DNA of 64,000 bases from Prorocentrum cordatum (GCA_963575745.1 CAUYUJ010000669.1:447501-511500), one strand, 5' to 3'. Numbered from the stretch's first letter, positions 27,801-37,634 are shown. Program-made: numbers and translations. Notes: generated by a model not told the origin, from the letters alone.

Positions 27801-29180
27801 CCCGGCTGGCTGCCGTTGGCCAAGGGGATGCCCGTGGCTTTGGGTGATCACTTGGATCGGTCAAAGAAGCAGCTTCTGCGGGGCCGCGCAGCGACGATCC
27901 ACGGATGGGTGTTGCACGAGGATGACGTCGTTGGAGATGAAGACGAAGAAGTATTGAGGCATCTGCCGAGAGTGATTGTGTTGGACTTCGATACGAAAGA
28001 GTGGCACCTGCCAGGGTGGGAGCCGGGGCTGTATCCGATCTTCCCTTCGAAAGGCCGGCAATGGTTCTTGGGCGGATACCGGAAGCATCCAGTATTAAGT
28101 GTGAAGCGCACGCAGTTCATGATCACTCCGGCTTTGGCAGTAACAGCGCACTCTGCGCAGGGCCGGACCATGGCCGCAGTGATAGCGGACCTGGAGACAG
28201 GGCGCGGCGTGAGTTGGATGTCAAGTTACGTTGCCATCACGCGCGTGCGCAGGCGGGAGAACCTGTTGATTTTCAGGCCTTTCGATAGGAGGCCGTACAA
28301 CGCGGGGGAGATGCCAGGCACGCAGAAATTGTTGCAGGTGCTTCGCGGGGATAAAGTGGACTGGGATGGGTGGGAAGCGGAACTAATGCCACGGGACCAG
28401 TGCGAGCGCTGCCGGCGTAGGTTGTTGGTAGAGGCGTTCACGAAGTATGAATTCCAGAGAAAGGACAGGCCGGCGTTCTGTAAAGAGTGTACGGATGAAA
28501 TGAAAAGCGGCGGCGAAAAATGGTGCACAACGTGCGGAGGGTGGGCATCGAAAGCAGAGGGTGATGACGCCGCGCGCCATGGTAGCGGTCGGAACGCGGA
28601 CGCTGCTACCGACGACGGGCACGCGAAAACGGTTAGGACAATGTACTGCGCGAAGTGCAGCCATGTCAAAGCCAAGCAGAAGTCGCGGAAAGGCAACGCG
28701 AAGTGGAACGAGAGCGTCGGAACAGTGCGATGTTCGAGCAAGACGTGTCTGAAACTGTTTGAAGAGCAGGCGGAAATGTCGAATGCACAGAAGAAGCACA
28801 ATGCTGCGGGGGAGAGGCTCTGTCGGAAATGCGCGGAGGAGCGGGAGAAGACGGTTGCGCGGACGAATTGCGAGGCAGGGAATCGCAAACGGAAAGCGGA
28901 GGCGGACGCGAAGCCGCTGACGTGCGCGGCGTGCGGAGGAGCGTTCTCGAACACGACGCATTTGAAGCACAACCAAGTAAAAGAACATCGAGCTGCGAAA
29001 GGAGCGAAAGTGGTGTGCGGAGGTTGCAAGGAACTCGGGTTCACAGCGCGCAGTTGCCAGGCGTATCAGTGCAGTGGCGCGTGCAAGAGAAGACTACCGA
29101 AGTCGGCGTTCGCCGTGAACCCAGCCCATGTCGCGCGCGATGCCAAAAAGGGCACCCTGAAATGCAAGACTTGCACATGA
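24840..29180 (+). CDS. C-terminal half of Helitron Rep plus PIF1-family helicase
   Basis: The frame has 1446 codons and starts at ATG one base after the previous stop (TGAGATG), in the +1 frame. Residues 33-52 (AVGLNFNSDLQIPYRFPV) match the segment that follows the 'CRFGFP' block in Helitron Reps. GYAADYQCK gives the paired tyrosines Y87 and Y91 (Y-x3-Y), normally on the same chain as the HUH motif. The PIF1-type helicase follows: Walker A GGPGTGKS (622-629), Walker B LIVDEVSM (D717/E718), CGDFYQLEPPSG, TAHSAQGRTM and SYVAITRVRRRENLLIF. From about residue 1185 at least ten CxxC pairs form zinc clusters; the last, YQCSGACKRR...CKTC, resembles Stc1-type domains. Its role would be strand cleavage and unwinding in rolling-circle transposition. 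An in-frame stop at 24828-24830 means it cannot begin upstream without frameshifting. Confidence 0.87.
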   Translation: MPRAGRRNMTGCLHGPMNEENLNGTLPAMLSGAVGLNFNSDLQIPYRFPVTEATHDSCVCEERCWETDRPLDMVLAAQRAQNAAAGYAADYQCKRCAPSFNEVREIKKGHHALAEQTKDRTAAYRANRHMKRFLSDMYGRGVVRSAQESANLRAYRDPRDVTAAESIKTAKTAMIPGAEAVRMAERLCADGDGVTVAASGFLEADKREGLKKVRIVSKSPVYLYGMRPVDAPGAPDLAHLSLYEFLRYWRIELAAFPRSGAELAAAASNEYQAELTQSGIQKVRRADQERAETDESGAQAGAQLKAGVDYVIKEGLGSYSWVPFPDIPELETARHTWVLVRNERPRNPSFHGAPQPKHGAGQEDRNGLLLMVYFRAFTLRDDVDCGVPHLREFRGAQGSWAEASFEWLRKGMPCEETKRYVQHYMSVVDLRPVTDEDLVKHEDELYSDEELDPRIVDAATRRKTHVGGTSMEKEDRRTNVQAECEKEKSREAMARGDAVWAERPSRKNGKRQKRGGGGALWWDDAAVQTAQAMAAASRAAEGGGAGGQEGAPEVVAAKKATASSVRKWRKELADSGLNAGQRSVVEKVADRVLAQEFGSSASGKKAGQSRSDMHPLVWMLHGGPGTGKSFVIDKIRKGLFEKELGWTHGIDFQVAALQATNASALDGNTIHSAFGLGVNKTKEKRDAARDATAETKKKTKKEQAAQRMSQWKWLIVDEVSMVSANFIAELDSHLRSCMSAATDTKVDADGVDRPFGGVNVLFCGDFYQLEPPSGTAINALPTSYLKNARKYAPGATEDHGQYIFWGAGGEGAVQGMTELTECKRAEDRDDWFLAVQDEFRRGALSERTHNFLHGAPTDVPGSWVNGAPLCGNTRCLQNIEAIAKQNELECDACKVEREKRKLVATSPDDPRFREVKFLEAVAIYANQDIRCHVGKQRAVQWAKERGEQLLWVAARDRPCHEGEQRRPYTVEDKIRWLGYHEKECASLPGWLPLAKGMPVALGDHLDRSKKQLLRGRAATIHGWVLHEDDVVGDEDEEVLRHLPRVIVLDFDTKEWHLPGWEPGLYPIFPSKGRQWFLGGYRKHPVLSVKRTQFMITPALAVTAHSAQGRTMAAVIADLETGRGVSWMSSYVAITRVRRRENLLIFRPFDRRPYNAGEMPGTQKLLQVLRGDKVDWDGWEAELMPRDQCERCRRRLLVEAFTKYEFQRKDRPAFCKECTDEMKSGGEKWCTTCGGWASKAEGDDAARHGSGRNADAATDDGHAKTVRTMYCAKCSHVKAKQKSRKGNAKWNESVGTVRCSSKTCLKLFEEQAEMSNAQKKHNAAGERLCRKCAEEREKTVARTNCEAGNRKRKAEADAKPLTCAACGGAFSNTTHLKHNQVKEHRAAKGAKVVCGGCKELGFTARSCQAYQCSGACKRRLPKSAFAVNPAHVARDAKKGTLKCKTCT

Positions 29181-29737
29181 TGCCCAATGCGTCGTTCGGT
29201 GAGTCGGAACTCGTTTGGGCCGTCTGGGGGGGGGGGGTCTCTTGGGGCCCGATTGGAACGCCGTCGGGGGCACGCGCCCAGGGGGAAAATCATCTGTGAC
29301 AGGCTGCGGCCGGGGGGTGGCGGAGGAGGGAGGGGGAGGAGGGGGGGGAGGGGGAGGGGGAGGGGGAGGAAAAGGAGGAGGAGGATGGAAGGGGAGGGGG
29401 ATAAAGGGGAGGGGGGATGTGGGAAAACGAACGGAGCAGAGCAAAAGCGAGAGCTGGCCAGGGAGAGGAGGACAGACAGCGTTGTTCGGCGCGAGCCCTG
29501 GCTTCCCCCTTTCCTCTGGGGCTGCGGCCGCGCGCCGCTGGCGGGGTCGGAGCCGCGGTTTCCTCCCGCACTTTTCCTCCTCCCCCCCTCCTTCTTCTCC
29601 TCCGGTTTTTCCTCCTCCTCGTCCTCGTCATCCTCCTCCCCGTCTTGCTTCTCGTCCTTTTCCTCCTTCCCCTTCTCCTGCCATTCTTCCCCCTCCCCTT
29701 TTTTCTTCCTCGACCTTTTCTGGAGGTCTGGGTCTCG

Positions 29738-29795
<58 letters not shown>

Positions 29796-30244
29796 TTCCT
29801 GTCCTCCTTTCGGGGGCGGCCCTCCTCCCCCTCCTCTTTTTGAAATGCTATCGAGTGGCGCATGATCGTCTTCTTGTTTTTGAAGTTCAGTTGCGTGGAC
29901 GCCAATCTGCTGTCCAACTCCTCGAGCGAGAGTGGTTCAGGCTGTGCTGCCCGCACAGTGCCATTATATTTGATACATCCCCGCCTAGTCAGTCCAGGGT
30001 GAGGTTCCCCAAACAGCTGCTGCCTGTCTACCTGGCCCTTCGGCCTTCCTTGCTTCGTCGCTCTCTCTGCTCCGCATTCCTGTCCTCTTCCTGTTTTGTT
30101 TGCTTTGTTGTCGCACGGGTATGTGGCCCTGGCCATCACCTTATACATCCTTCTCCTCTGGCTGTGAGTTGGGATTTTGAGGGCGTCCACTCAGGGGCGC
30201 AGCCAATTGGACTGCAGGAGGCCTTCGTGTACGTGGGGCCGTTG
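29181..30244. other. Downstream of Helitron frames: purine/pyrimidine tracts and (CT)n
   Basis: G-rich runs (29228-29242, 29318-29420), a TCC array (29575-29720) and a pure (CT)n run (29741-29797) occupy most of the interval. The 3' end of the Helitron should lie here but no convincing hairpin plus CTRR was found. 29850-30190 is unique sequence with a long minus-strand frame of no recognised family. Confidence 0.5.
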
Positions 30245-30365
30245 CGCGGTCAAAAAATATATCCTACTGGCCTTCGGCACATCCCGCCACCGTGCCTGCG
30301 TTGTGGGTATAAGGCCTCGTGGATGTTGGTTGCGATCTCGCGGTTGGCCTTTCGGGGGCTTCTGT
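30245..30365 (+). repeat. Dispersed repeat family 4 (head sequence), copy b
   Basis: Best-preserved copy: TATCCTACTGGCCTTCGG, ACATCCCGCCACCGTG, GTTGTGGGTATAAGGCC, GTTGGTTGCGATCTCGCGG. It is directly followed by the GGCCTCTTGGGG array, as is the copy at 39995. Confidence 0.8.
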
Positions 30366-31000
30366 GAGGCAGTTTTGGGGGCTTTTGGGGCCGTTTGGGG
30401 GCATCTTGGGGCCTCATTTGGGCCGCCCGGGGGCCTCCTGGGGCGTCGTAGGGGGCTCTTGGGGGCCCTTTGGTGCCTCTTTGGGGCCTCTTGGGGCCTC
30501 CTGAAGGCCTCCTGAAGCGGAAGACTCGAATTCTCACTTCGCGGTCCCCCTCTTGGGCACCTCTGGGGCCCGTATTGGGAACCTCTTGGGCCGTCTTCGG
30601 CGGCTCTTGGGCCGTCTTCGGGGCCTCTTGGGCCGTCTTGGGGCCGTCCTGGGGGCTTCTTGGGCCGTCTTGGGGCGGTATTGGGGGCCTCTTGGGCCGT
30701 CGTGGAGCGTCGGAGTACCGAAAGGGCGAGAAGGCAAAAATCCTTTGAAAACCAAGGGAAAATGAATGATTTTGGCCTCTCGGCGGCCTTTTGGGAGGCT
30801 TTTGGAGGCCTCTTGTGGCGTCTTGGCGGCCTCTTGGGCCGTCTGGGGCGCATCTTGGGCGTCTTGGGGCGTTCGTTTGGCGTCTCGGGACCCTCGTGAG
30901 CCGTCTTCGAGGCTCCTTAAGGCTTCCTTGGCCCGTCTTCAGGTCCTCTTGGGGCCGTCTTGGGGCCTCTCGGGGCCTTCGTGGCTCGTTTTGATCCCCT
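30360..31000 (+). repeat. GGCCTCTTGGGG / GGCCGTCTTGGGG minisatellite array
   Basis: Units of 9-15 bases built on TTGGGGCCTC, TTGGGCCGTC and TTGGGGGCC. Two lower-GC islands interrupt it (30513-30546 and 30716-30790); the second contains AAACCAAGGGAAAATGAATG and has a relative at 41075-41155. The Gly/Leu- or Pro/Arg-rich open frames are artefacts. Related arrays lie at 40085-40530 and 40855-41260. Confidence 0.9.
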
Positions 31001-31099
31001 TGTGGGCACCAAAGAGCCCCGTGGTGCGCTCGTCTGCGGCCCGGGGGGGGGGGGTCAAATCGCCGGTTTGGGGCCCCTGGGGGGGGGGGGTGAGGGGGG

Positions 31100-32887
31100 G
31101 GAACTATCTCACACGCCTAGAGACCCACAAGGGGTCGGCGGATTAGTCACTCAGTGGTCACAATTGCTCCACCCACTAGCCGATCATCACGACACGGTGG
31201 CATGCCAGCGCGCTATTGCGGAACGCCTCGAGAAGGGAGATGGTCGTTGCCTTCAAGAACTTCGCGGATGCCAGCTGATCGCTTGGGCGCCGAAGGACTA
31301 CGGGTCCCTCAGCCGCCTTATGGGACACTACATGCGCGCGGCCCCGACCGAGGCACCTTCCGAGATATGCTTCCTGGTGCCGATCCCGGCTTTTCCGGGG
31401 GTATCCACGCCAGCGCAGTACTTCGACTTATGGCCGCACCCCTTGGCAGGGGAAAAGCACGCAGCGCTGGTCCGCGCCATCCATCTCCTACCGCAGCCGG
31501 TCGAGTTGGTGCTCCCCGGCCGCCATGGTCCTCGATAGGTGCGCCAGGGCCTCGTTTGCTTCCATGTTGCCAAGACGGGCATGCGTCGCCCGCCACCGAT
31601 CGTCCTTCCTCGGACGGAATTGCTGCAGACCGCCGCCTCGGAAAGCCTCACGATCGACACGCCATCGGCCCTGCTGCCGGCCTTGATGGCCCGCCTGCCC
31701 TCTTTGACGGAGTTTCGTGGCGGAGCACTTCGTGAACCGCGTCGGAGCGAGGGTTCCACGGATGATCTTCCAAGGGTGGCACTCGACCTCTCCCTGCCGA
31801 CGGGCATCTCGGCCTTGGGACGTGAGCTCATTATTCGTCGGCTTCGCCGGACTTCCTTGGCCCCAGAGATGCTCATTGGACAGCGTGACCTCTACACGGC
31901 CGACGATGCCCTGATCTTGGAATTTACCTCTCCGGCTATCCTTCCGAAGGTCGCGCCCCTCTGCGCGGAGGCTCGCCTCCTCTCGCCCACGGCGATGCTG
32001 GTCCGCACCGATGCGACGGCTGACACCTGGATCACGCTGATGGACACGCTGTGCCGCGAGGGCGACATGAACTTGGTCACCAAGCTTCGATGGAAGGCCT
32101 GCCGGTTCGGGGGCCGGCCCTATGCCCACCCGACGGCGTCTATTCAGGCGCTCGCGGCCTCCCGCCGCCGGCGGGGTCGGGCCAACCGGCCGGATCAGAT
32201 CTCGGACTACGCCGTGGAGGTCCGCCTCTTGGGCGACCCCGGGGCGCAGGACCGCGCCATCCTGGACCACATCATGCAACACCTCGTGCAGCAGACGGGC
32301 TTAAAGCTCCGGGCCTCCGTAGGCGCGGAGAAGGAGGCCTCGGGCTTTTGGCGGCACCTCGCCTCCTTCGAGGAGCTGGCGCAGCCGGGCGTTGTCCGCG
32401 CCTACCTGGCCAGCCAAGTTGAGGTCCGTCAAGCCTACGATGCTCTCCACGGGCAGCTCATCCAGGTCGGCCCGGACTGGCTCTCTCTATCACGGTCACG
32501 AACGACGCCATCGACGCCAGCCCATTGTCGGGAAACGGGGCGCGGGCGCTTCGCCCGGCTCCCGGGCGCCCGCGAGCACCGAGGGCCGCGCGTGCATTGG
32601 AGTTCAAAGCTGGGAGTTGGCTGGCTTCTCTGTGTGGTTCGTGGACCTCGTGTTTGTGCCCCGCTCCTCCCTCGAGGTGCTGGGCACCTCCCACCAGGGC
32701 CGCTTCCTCACGACGTCGACTTGGAGTTCCTCGCGCTTTGGTGCCTCCTCCACGTCTCTCCCATTCACCTTTCCACTTCCACGTCTGCGACCACCACTGT
32801 CCCCGCTGCCATTGCCCGCGTTTCCACACCCCGAACACGTTGCAGCAGATCTTCAGCTTCTTCGCGATGTACCGGTCCAGCTACTAG
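31100..32887 (+). pseudogene. LINE A upstream ORF (nucleocapsid-like region), broken
   Basis: One phase runs to about 32480 with an in-frame TAG at 31536-31538. It includes LVPIPAFPGVSTPAQYFDLW, then LTSPAIL-type sequence EFTSPAILPKVAPLCAEARL and EVRLLGDPGAQDRAILDHIM. A frame change near 32480 leads to a phase ending at 32887 with a His/Cys cluster HVCDHHCPRCHCPRFHTP, possibly a zinc knuckle. Such an ORF normally encodes an RNA-binding chaperone needed for retrotransposition. I infer this from position; sequence similarity to a defined ORF1 family is not obvious. Confidence 0.55.
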
Positions 32888-32989
32888 CCCGACGTGCTCT
32901 TTGGCAGGCGCTTGGCTCGCCTCTGTTATCTCCTGTTCCTCCGGGCTCTACTTCGCACAGTTGCCGTCGTCCGAATGCGTCGCCTTCAT

Positions 32990-33860
32990 CTTTGCCACCA
33001 CCGACCACTGCAGCTACCATGGATCAGTCTCCCTCTGGGGCCTCTGGGCGCTCACCTGCTTCGTCGGCTCGCCCTCCGCCTCGGGCTGCCCCTTTGGGGC
33101 AATATCAAGGATCTCTGGCAATTGTCGAGTGGAACGCCCGAGCGCTCTTCGCGGTGGACGCGGTTCGCCATCGGAATAAGGCCCGCAAGGTCCACCAGCT
33201 CATGACTTCGCATGACGTGGGCATTTGGTCGGAGTCTCACGGGACGGAAGGGCGCGGGCAGCTTTGGCGCGAACCTCCGGAGTGCACCTCCTGGTGGTCT
33301 CCCGGTCCGACCACGGGGACGTCAGGCGTCGGCATCACCGTGAAGAAGACCTTCCTGGCCAAGTTCACTAGCCGCGCGCGGTTTCGCGTCATCTTTCCAG
33401 GCCGGCTAGCAGTGCTCCACCTGGGAGGACCTGAGGGCGCCCTTGATCTGCACACTGCCTACTTCCACACGGGCGGGAGCACTCCTCTGGAGGACGTTTC
33501 GGAGGCTGGCTTCGACCCCAACGGCCGGACGCCCTCTAATTTCGAGCTGCGCGAAGCCCTTCGTCGTCGCCTTGCCCGTCAGATCCGCCCGCGCGACCGG
33601 GCTTTGTCGTTCATCGGGGGGACTTCAACTTCGTAGTGCGGCCTAACGAGCGGATGGGGGCGGCAGCGGCCACGGCTACGGAGTGCCGGGATCGACGTGA
33701 TGCGACCAGCTGGCATACTCTGTTGGAGGCGCCCTTCGGTCTGCACGACCTTCATCAGCCGGATCCTACCTACGCGAGCCCCGAATCGCGGGGACGGCTC
33801 GATCGCCTATATTGCAACCAGTACGACACCGAGTACTTAGACCGCTCGCATTTCTGCACG
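32990..33860 (+). pseudogene. LINE A endonuclease domain, frameshifted
   Basis: The APE-like endonuclease starts LAIVEWNARAL (N of motif I), continues GIWSESHG (motif with catalytic E) and SGVGITVKKTF, then LSFIGGDFNFV (D-x-N motif). The last motif is reached only after a phase change in a G6 run at 33616-33621; the first phase stops at TAG 33634-33636. The following SDH-like motif is degraded to LSRHRP. The domain would nick target DNA to prime reverse transcription. Confidence 0.75.
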
Positions 33861-34630
33861 GCTATGCCGTGGCGCCCGGAACTTTCCCGACATCGGCCTC
33901 CTAGTTCCCGGAAAACTATTGCACCTCCCCGCTCCGACCGTCCTCCCGCGCCGGGGAATTCGACGCTCGAGCATCCGGACTTCGCTCGTCAAGTTCGCTC
34001 GTCAAGAACTGGTTCATGCCCAACCGCGCTCCTCGGGCCTGTCGCGCCTGCTCTTGATCAAGCACGCCATGCGCCTCGCGGAGAATGCCCTCCTCCTTCG
34101 GGCGGCGGAAGCCCCGACACCGGAGAATTTGGAGGACAGGCTCGGCATTGTGATGCAGTTGCCTCAGAGGCCCAGAGCCCGGAGCGGGTCTCCAGGTGCT
34201 TGGTCCGCTACCCGCTGCTGCACGACCTCGTCACGAACCCTTGCGACTTTGATTCTCCCCCAGGAGCTCGGCTTGCCCGTGCCCGTCAGCACGCCAGGGA
34301 GCTACGTATGGACTTTACGATGCAGGAGCTGCACGGCTTGCACGCGGACCTGCACACCTTGTCTCAGGAGCAAGCTGCCCGCCGTCGTCAACGAAATCAG
34401 CGGCTGGCGTGCAAGCTAGCGCCGGGCCGCAGCTGCCAGCAGTTTGGCATGGACTTACCGTCGGGCGGCAGTACGACGGACCCCCAGGAGATGCCTGTTG
34501 AACTCCGGCGACGCTGGGCGCAAGTATTTGCCGCCAAACCCATGGATTTGGCCACTAGGCGTCGCTGGCTGGCCGAGGGCGCGGCGAACCTCCCAGATTC
34601 TGTTCGCGCATGTCTTCCACGTGCCTCGTG
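33861..34630 (+). pseudogene. LINE A linker between endonuclease and reverse transcriptase
   Basis: The phase that began after the G6 run stays open to 34631 and includes MQELHGLHADLHTLSQEQAA and VELRRRWAQVFAAKPMDLAT, charged helical sequence of the kind found between EN and RT in LINEs. No catalytic motif is expected. Confidence 0.5.
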
Positions 34631-35645
34631 ACGGCTTTCTAAGCGATCAAGGAATCCGGCAACGGCATGCCCGGCCGGGGCGGGATCCCCTTCAAGGCCT
34701 GGCGGCGGATCTCAAGTCTGGCTGCTGATATCTTCCACGACGCCTTTGCGGAGCTCACGACCGAGGGCGGGCTTGCCCGTATGAACCAGGACTTGGAGGC
34801 GTTTAACGAGAGCATCATGGTCCTCCTGCCGAAGAAGCCCACCTCCACGCGGCCTGACGGGACGGGGCTCTTCCCCCTGGGGAACTTCCGCCCCCTCAGC
34901 ATCGCCAACACCGACAATCGCATTATCTGCAACGCGGCCCGGCTCCACATCGAACCCGTGGTCGAACCAGGCATCAGCATGGAGCAGAGGGGTTTTCTCC
35001 GCAACCGGTCGACGTCTTCCAACGTGATTGGTGTAGAGGAAGACATGCTCCTCCAGGCGGCGTCGGAGGATCACCCGATGGCCGTCTTCCTGGACTTCGG
35101 GGCGGCCTTTCCAAGCTTTGATCATGGGTTCCTGCGAGATGTCCTGGCAGCTCGGGAGTGGCCTTTGTGGTTTTGTAGGTTCTTCGAGGTCCTCTGCCGC
35201 AGCAACCGCTGCCATCTATCGCTCCGTGGGCGCTCCTCTGAGGGCTTCCTGCTCGCGTCTGGGGTCCGCCAGGGCTGCCCCTTCTCCCCCCTCCTCTTCT
35301 CCATCGTTTCGGACATCATCTGGCGGCGAGCCCGCCGGCGCTGCCTCGCCGTGCTGATCGGGGCTTACGCCGACGACGTCGCTTTAGTCTCAAGAACTTT
35401 CTGGAGGATGGCGCGCTCCTCGAGACGATCTTCTACGAATACGGCGTCTTAAGCGGCCTCCGCCTGCGCTACGGCAAGTCGATCGCGGTGCCCCTCGCCT
35501 TGGAAGCGCGCGACCACGCACGCCGGATGCTTGCCGCTGTGGCGCCGCGTTGGGGGGCTTTTTCGATTTCAGATCACGCTAAATACTTGGGGATCTACCT
35601 GGGCCCCGGCCGGCAGGAGCATTCCGGGAGAGCATCTTCGCCAAA
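34630..35645 (+). pseudogene. LINE A reverse transcriptase fingers-palm, frameshifted after YADD
   Basis: Motif 0 GNGMPGRGGIPFKAW, then SIMVLLPKKP, GNFRPLSIANTDNRI, motif A VFLDFGAAFPSFDHGF (catalytic D at 35093-35095), motif B SGVRQGCPFSPLLFS, and motif C AYADDVAL (35366-35377). Around 35388 the phase changes; LKNFLEDGALLETIFYEYGV and HAKYLGIYLGPG continue in the next phase. The palm motifs are intact at residue level, so decay is mostly by indels. Confidence 0.85.
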
Positions 35646-36790
35646 ATGCTGGACCGAGCCCGGGCGTGGCGGGCCATCGGAGGGGGGCTGCTGATCTCCC
35701 TCCAGGCTTACCAAACGTACATTCTCCCGCTGGCGGGGTTTGCAGCCCAGCTGGCGGCCTTGCCTTCGTCGTGGGGCCGCCACGGGCAGGCCGTTGCGAC
35801 GCGGCTCTGCCCTGGGGCGCGGGGGTGGGCCCCCCCCCGCTTCTTGGCTCAACTGAAATCCTTGGGCTTCCCCGCCGAGCTGCCGAATGCTCGTGCGATG
35901 TCCTCAGGCGCTCGCTGCCGGGTCTACCGCTGGGAGGCCATCGCGTGCGGGGGCCTCCGTCTGCGGGCCCGCGCCCGCCGCGTCGCGACGGTTTGGAGTA
36001 CTTCATCATGCGCATCGCGGTCCACACAGTGGGTTCCCTGGCATGCTTCCAACATGATCTACGCCGTCATCCAGGCGCACGACGACCTGACCGCGCGCGC
36101 GCAACGGGTCAACCTCACCAAGGCACTCGGGAGGACCCCCTCCCCCGCCAGCAGTGGCAACGCCGTTGCGGGCTGCTCCTACACGGCCCGGACGTTGCCC
36201 TACGGGGCGCTCATCTTCGACGGCGCTTGGACCCGTGGCCTCTGGCGACGCTCCCGGGGCGACGAGTGCACCGCGCCATCCTTCTCCTTCAGCGCTTGGG
36301 CCCTCTGGTCAAACCATGCGTCTGGGCAGCGTCGTGCAAGGCGCTCGTCGGGGGCTGGGCCACTCGCCCGGGGGCCCCCTGCCCTTTCGGGTGCCCGCAC
36401 GGGCACGACACCATCCTGCACTATGCCTTCTGCACGGGTATCGCGGCCTTATATCGAGCACACCTGGAGCTACTTCCTGGACCAGTCGCTTGGCAAGTAT
36501 ACGATTTTCTGTTGTTCACCTCCACCTCGGACGATGCCCTCGCCCGCCGGGCACGGGGCCTCTGCGCCACCTTTAGGGCTACCAACGCTGCCCGCAATGG
36601 GATTACCGAGGTTCGGGGTCGCTTGGATACAGGCGCCGGCAGAGGGCTCCGCCCACCGCTCTCGCTAAGCAACTGCAGCGCCACTTCCGATTACTTCTAC
36701 GGTCCCCTTCTCCTCCGCTACGTGAAGCTTTCCGGTGTCTTGTGCACCTTCGTCGCGGCCGCGCTCTTGCCGCCGGGGTTCTGTACTGGC
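35646..36790 (+). pseudogene. LINE A RT connection region and C-terminal zinc motif
   Basis: MLDRARAWRAIGGGLLISLQ and AYQTYILPLAGFAAQL match the post-palm region of LINE RTs. Further down, in another phase, CPFGCPHGHDTILHYAFC is the C-terminal CCHC-like motif. The protein similarity fades after about 36,700. Confidence 0.7.
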
Positions 36791-37091
36791 AGGCAGTCGA
36801 GAACATGTATACCATCACAGATAATATTTTCGCCTTCAGATGCGTCTTCATTCATGGTCTGTATGCGTTGCCGTTTCTTCGACGACGTTGTCATGTATAT
36901 CAACATGTTTGAGATTGAGTTCATCGCCCTGTCCCTTCCACTGAGAGGGGCCTCGTGGCGGCGCGGGCGCAGTCTGGCGGCGCGCCCGTCAGTCTTGAAG
37001 ACGTTTCGCGCGGGCCGGTACGCCCGAAAATAGACGCACGGGCCAGTGCCGAACAAAATCGGATCGATGCGTCCGCAGTGCGACCCAGGGG

Positions 37092-37134
37092 GAACAAACA
37101 AAAAAGAAGGAAAACTAAAAACAAAAAAAAAGTA
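37092..37134 (+). other. A-rich tract, possible LINE A 3' tail
   Basis: ACAAACAAAAAAGAAGGAAA followed by ACTAAAAACAAAAAAAAAG is the only A-rich stretch downstream of the LINE C-terminal motif and has the expected orientation. It lies about 350 bases past the end of protein similarity, consistent with a 3' UTR. Confidence 0.45.
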
Positions 37135-37634
37135 ACAGCGATCTTGCACTGCGGCTTGCGAGCAACCTGGCCCCAGCCTGCGTCGCTCAGCGTGGGCGCT
37201 TGGCAGCCGCGCGCGCCGCTTCGCCGGCATGCGGCGTGTAGAGACACATGAGCGCACTATCGCACGCGCTGGCGGCTCCTTCGCTCAGTCGTGAGGGAAA
37301 TGCATGTCGAGCTCGCCGCCATCCCTAGGCATCAGCCCAAACCATTCGATGCCCCTGGCGTCTTGGTAGCCGGCGTCGAGGATGACACCTTTGTGCACGG
37401 CCCGGCTCTAAGCCCTTGGTAGACCGTGGGTGCGAGGACTTCGGCGTATGCGATGGGCAAGCTCGCGCGGGTGCCGCGTTCTTGCGGAGGCACAGGGCCG
37501 CTGCTTCGCAGCGCCCATGGAGGGCGAGGTTTCGTGCATGTTCGGAGGCCCACGCGGATTTCTTGGATCGGCATTGGGCCCCCCCTGGCGGAGCTTCCGG
37601 CGCCGTCCCTGGCGCGCTCCGCGCGCTGGGAACG
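37135..37634. other. Unassigned interval with family 3 copy in reverse orientation
   Basis: CGCGGATTTCTTGGATC at 37553-37569 is the reverse complement of the family 3 core. The remainder has overlapping frames on both strands without recognisable protein. Confidence 0.45.

Larger units (their letters stand above)
17520..29185 (+). mobile_element. Helitron-class rolling-circle transposon with USP domain
   Basis: Two consecutive giant frames together hold the parts of a Helitron transposase: cysteine-rich region, Helitron-like N region, HUH histidines, paired tyrosines and PIF1 helicase with its conserved motifs. A USP peptidase lies at the front. No introns are apparent. The boundaries given are those of the coding frames: the 5' TC end and the 3' hairpin plus CTRR end of canonical Helitrons were not identified, so the true element extends beyond both sides by an unknown amount. 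Conservation of all motifs contrasts with the multiply frameshifted LINEs in the same window and suggests a young copy. Confidence 0.85.
31100..37135 (+). mobile_element. Degenerate non-LTR retrotransposon (LINE A)
   Basis: In plus orientation: an upstream ORF region, a His/Cys-rich segment, an APE-type endonuclease, a reverse transcriptase with palm motifs and YADD, a connection region and a CCHC-like C-terminal motif, then an A-rich tail (37092-37134). The reading phase changes at least six times and there is an in-frame TAG at 31536-31538, so the copy is dead. Order EN-RT-zinc fits the dinoflagellate LINE type. The 5' end is not sharply defined: coding similarity begins near 31100-31165. 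Confidence 0.85.

Noticed and set aside
29181-29420. Helitron 3' terminus with hairpin and CTRR
   Set aside because: Several G-rich stretches can fold, but none is followed by a convincing CTRR end and no insertion between A and T could be shown.
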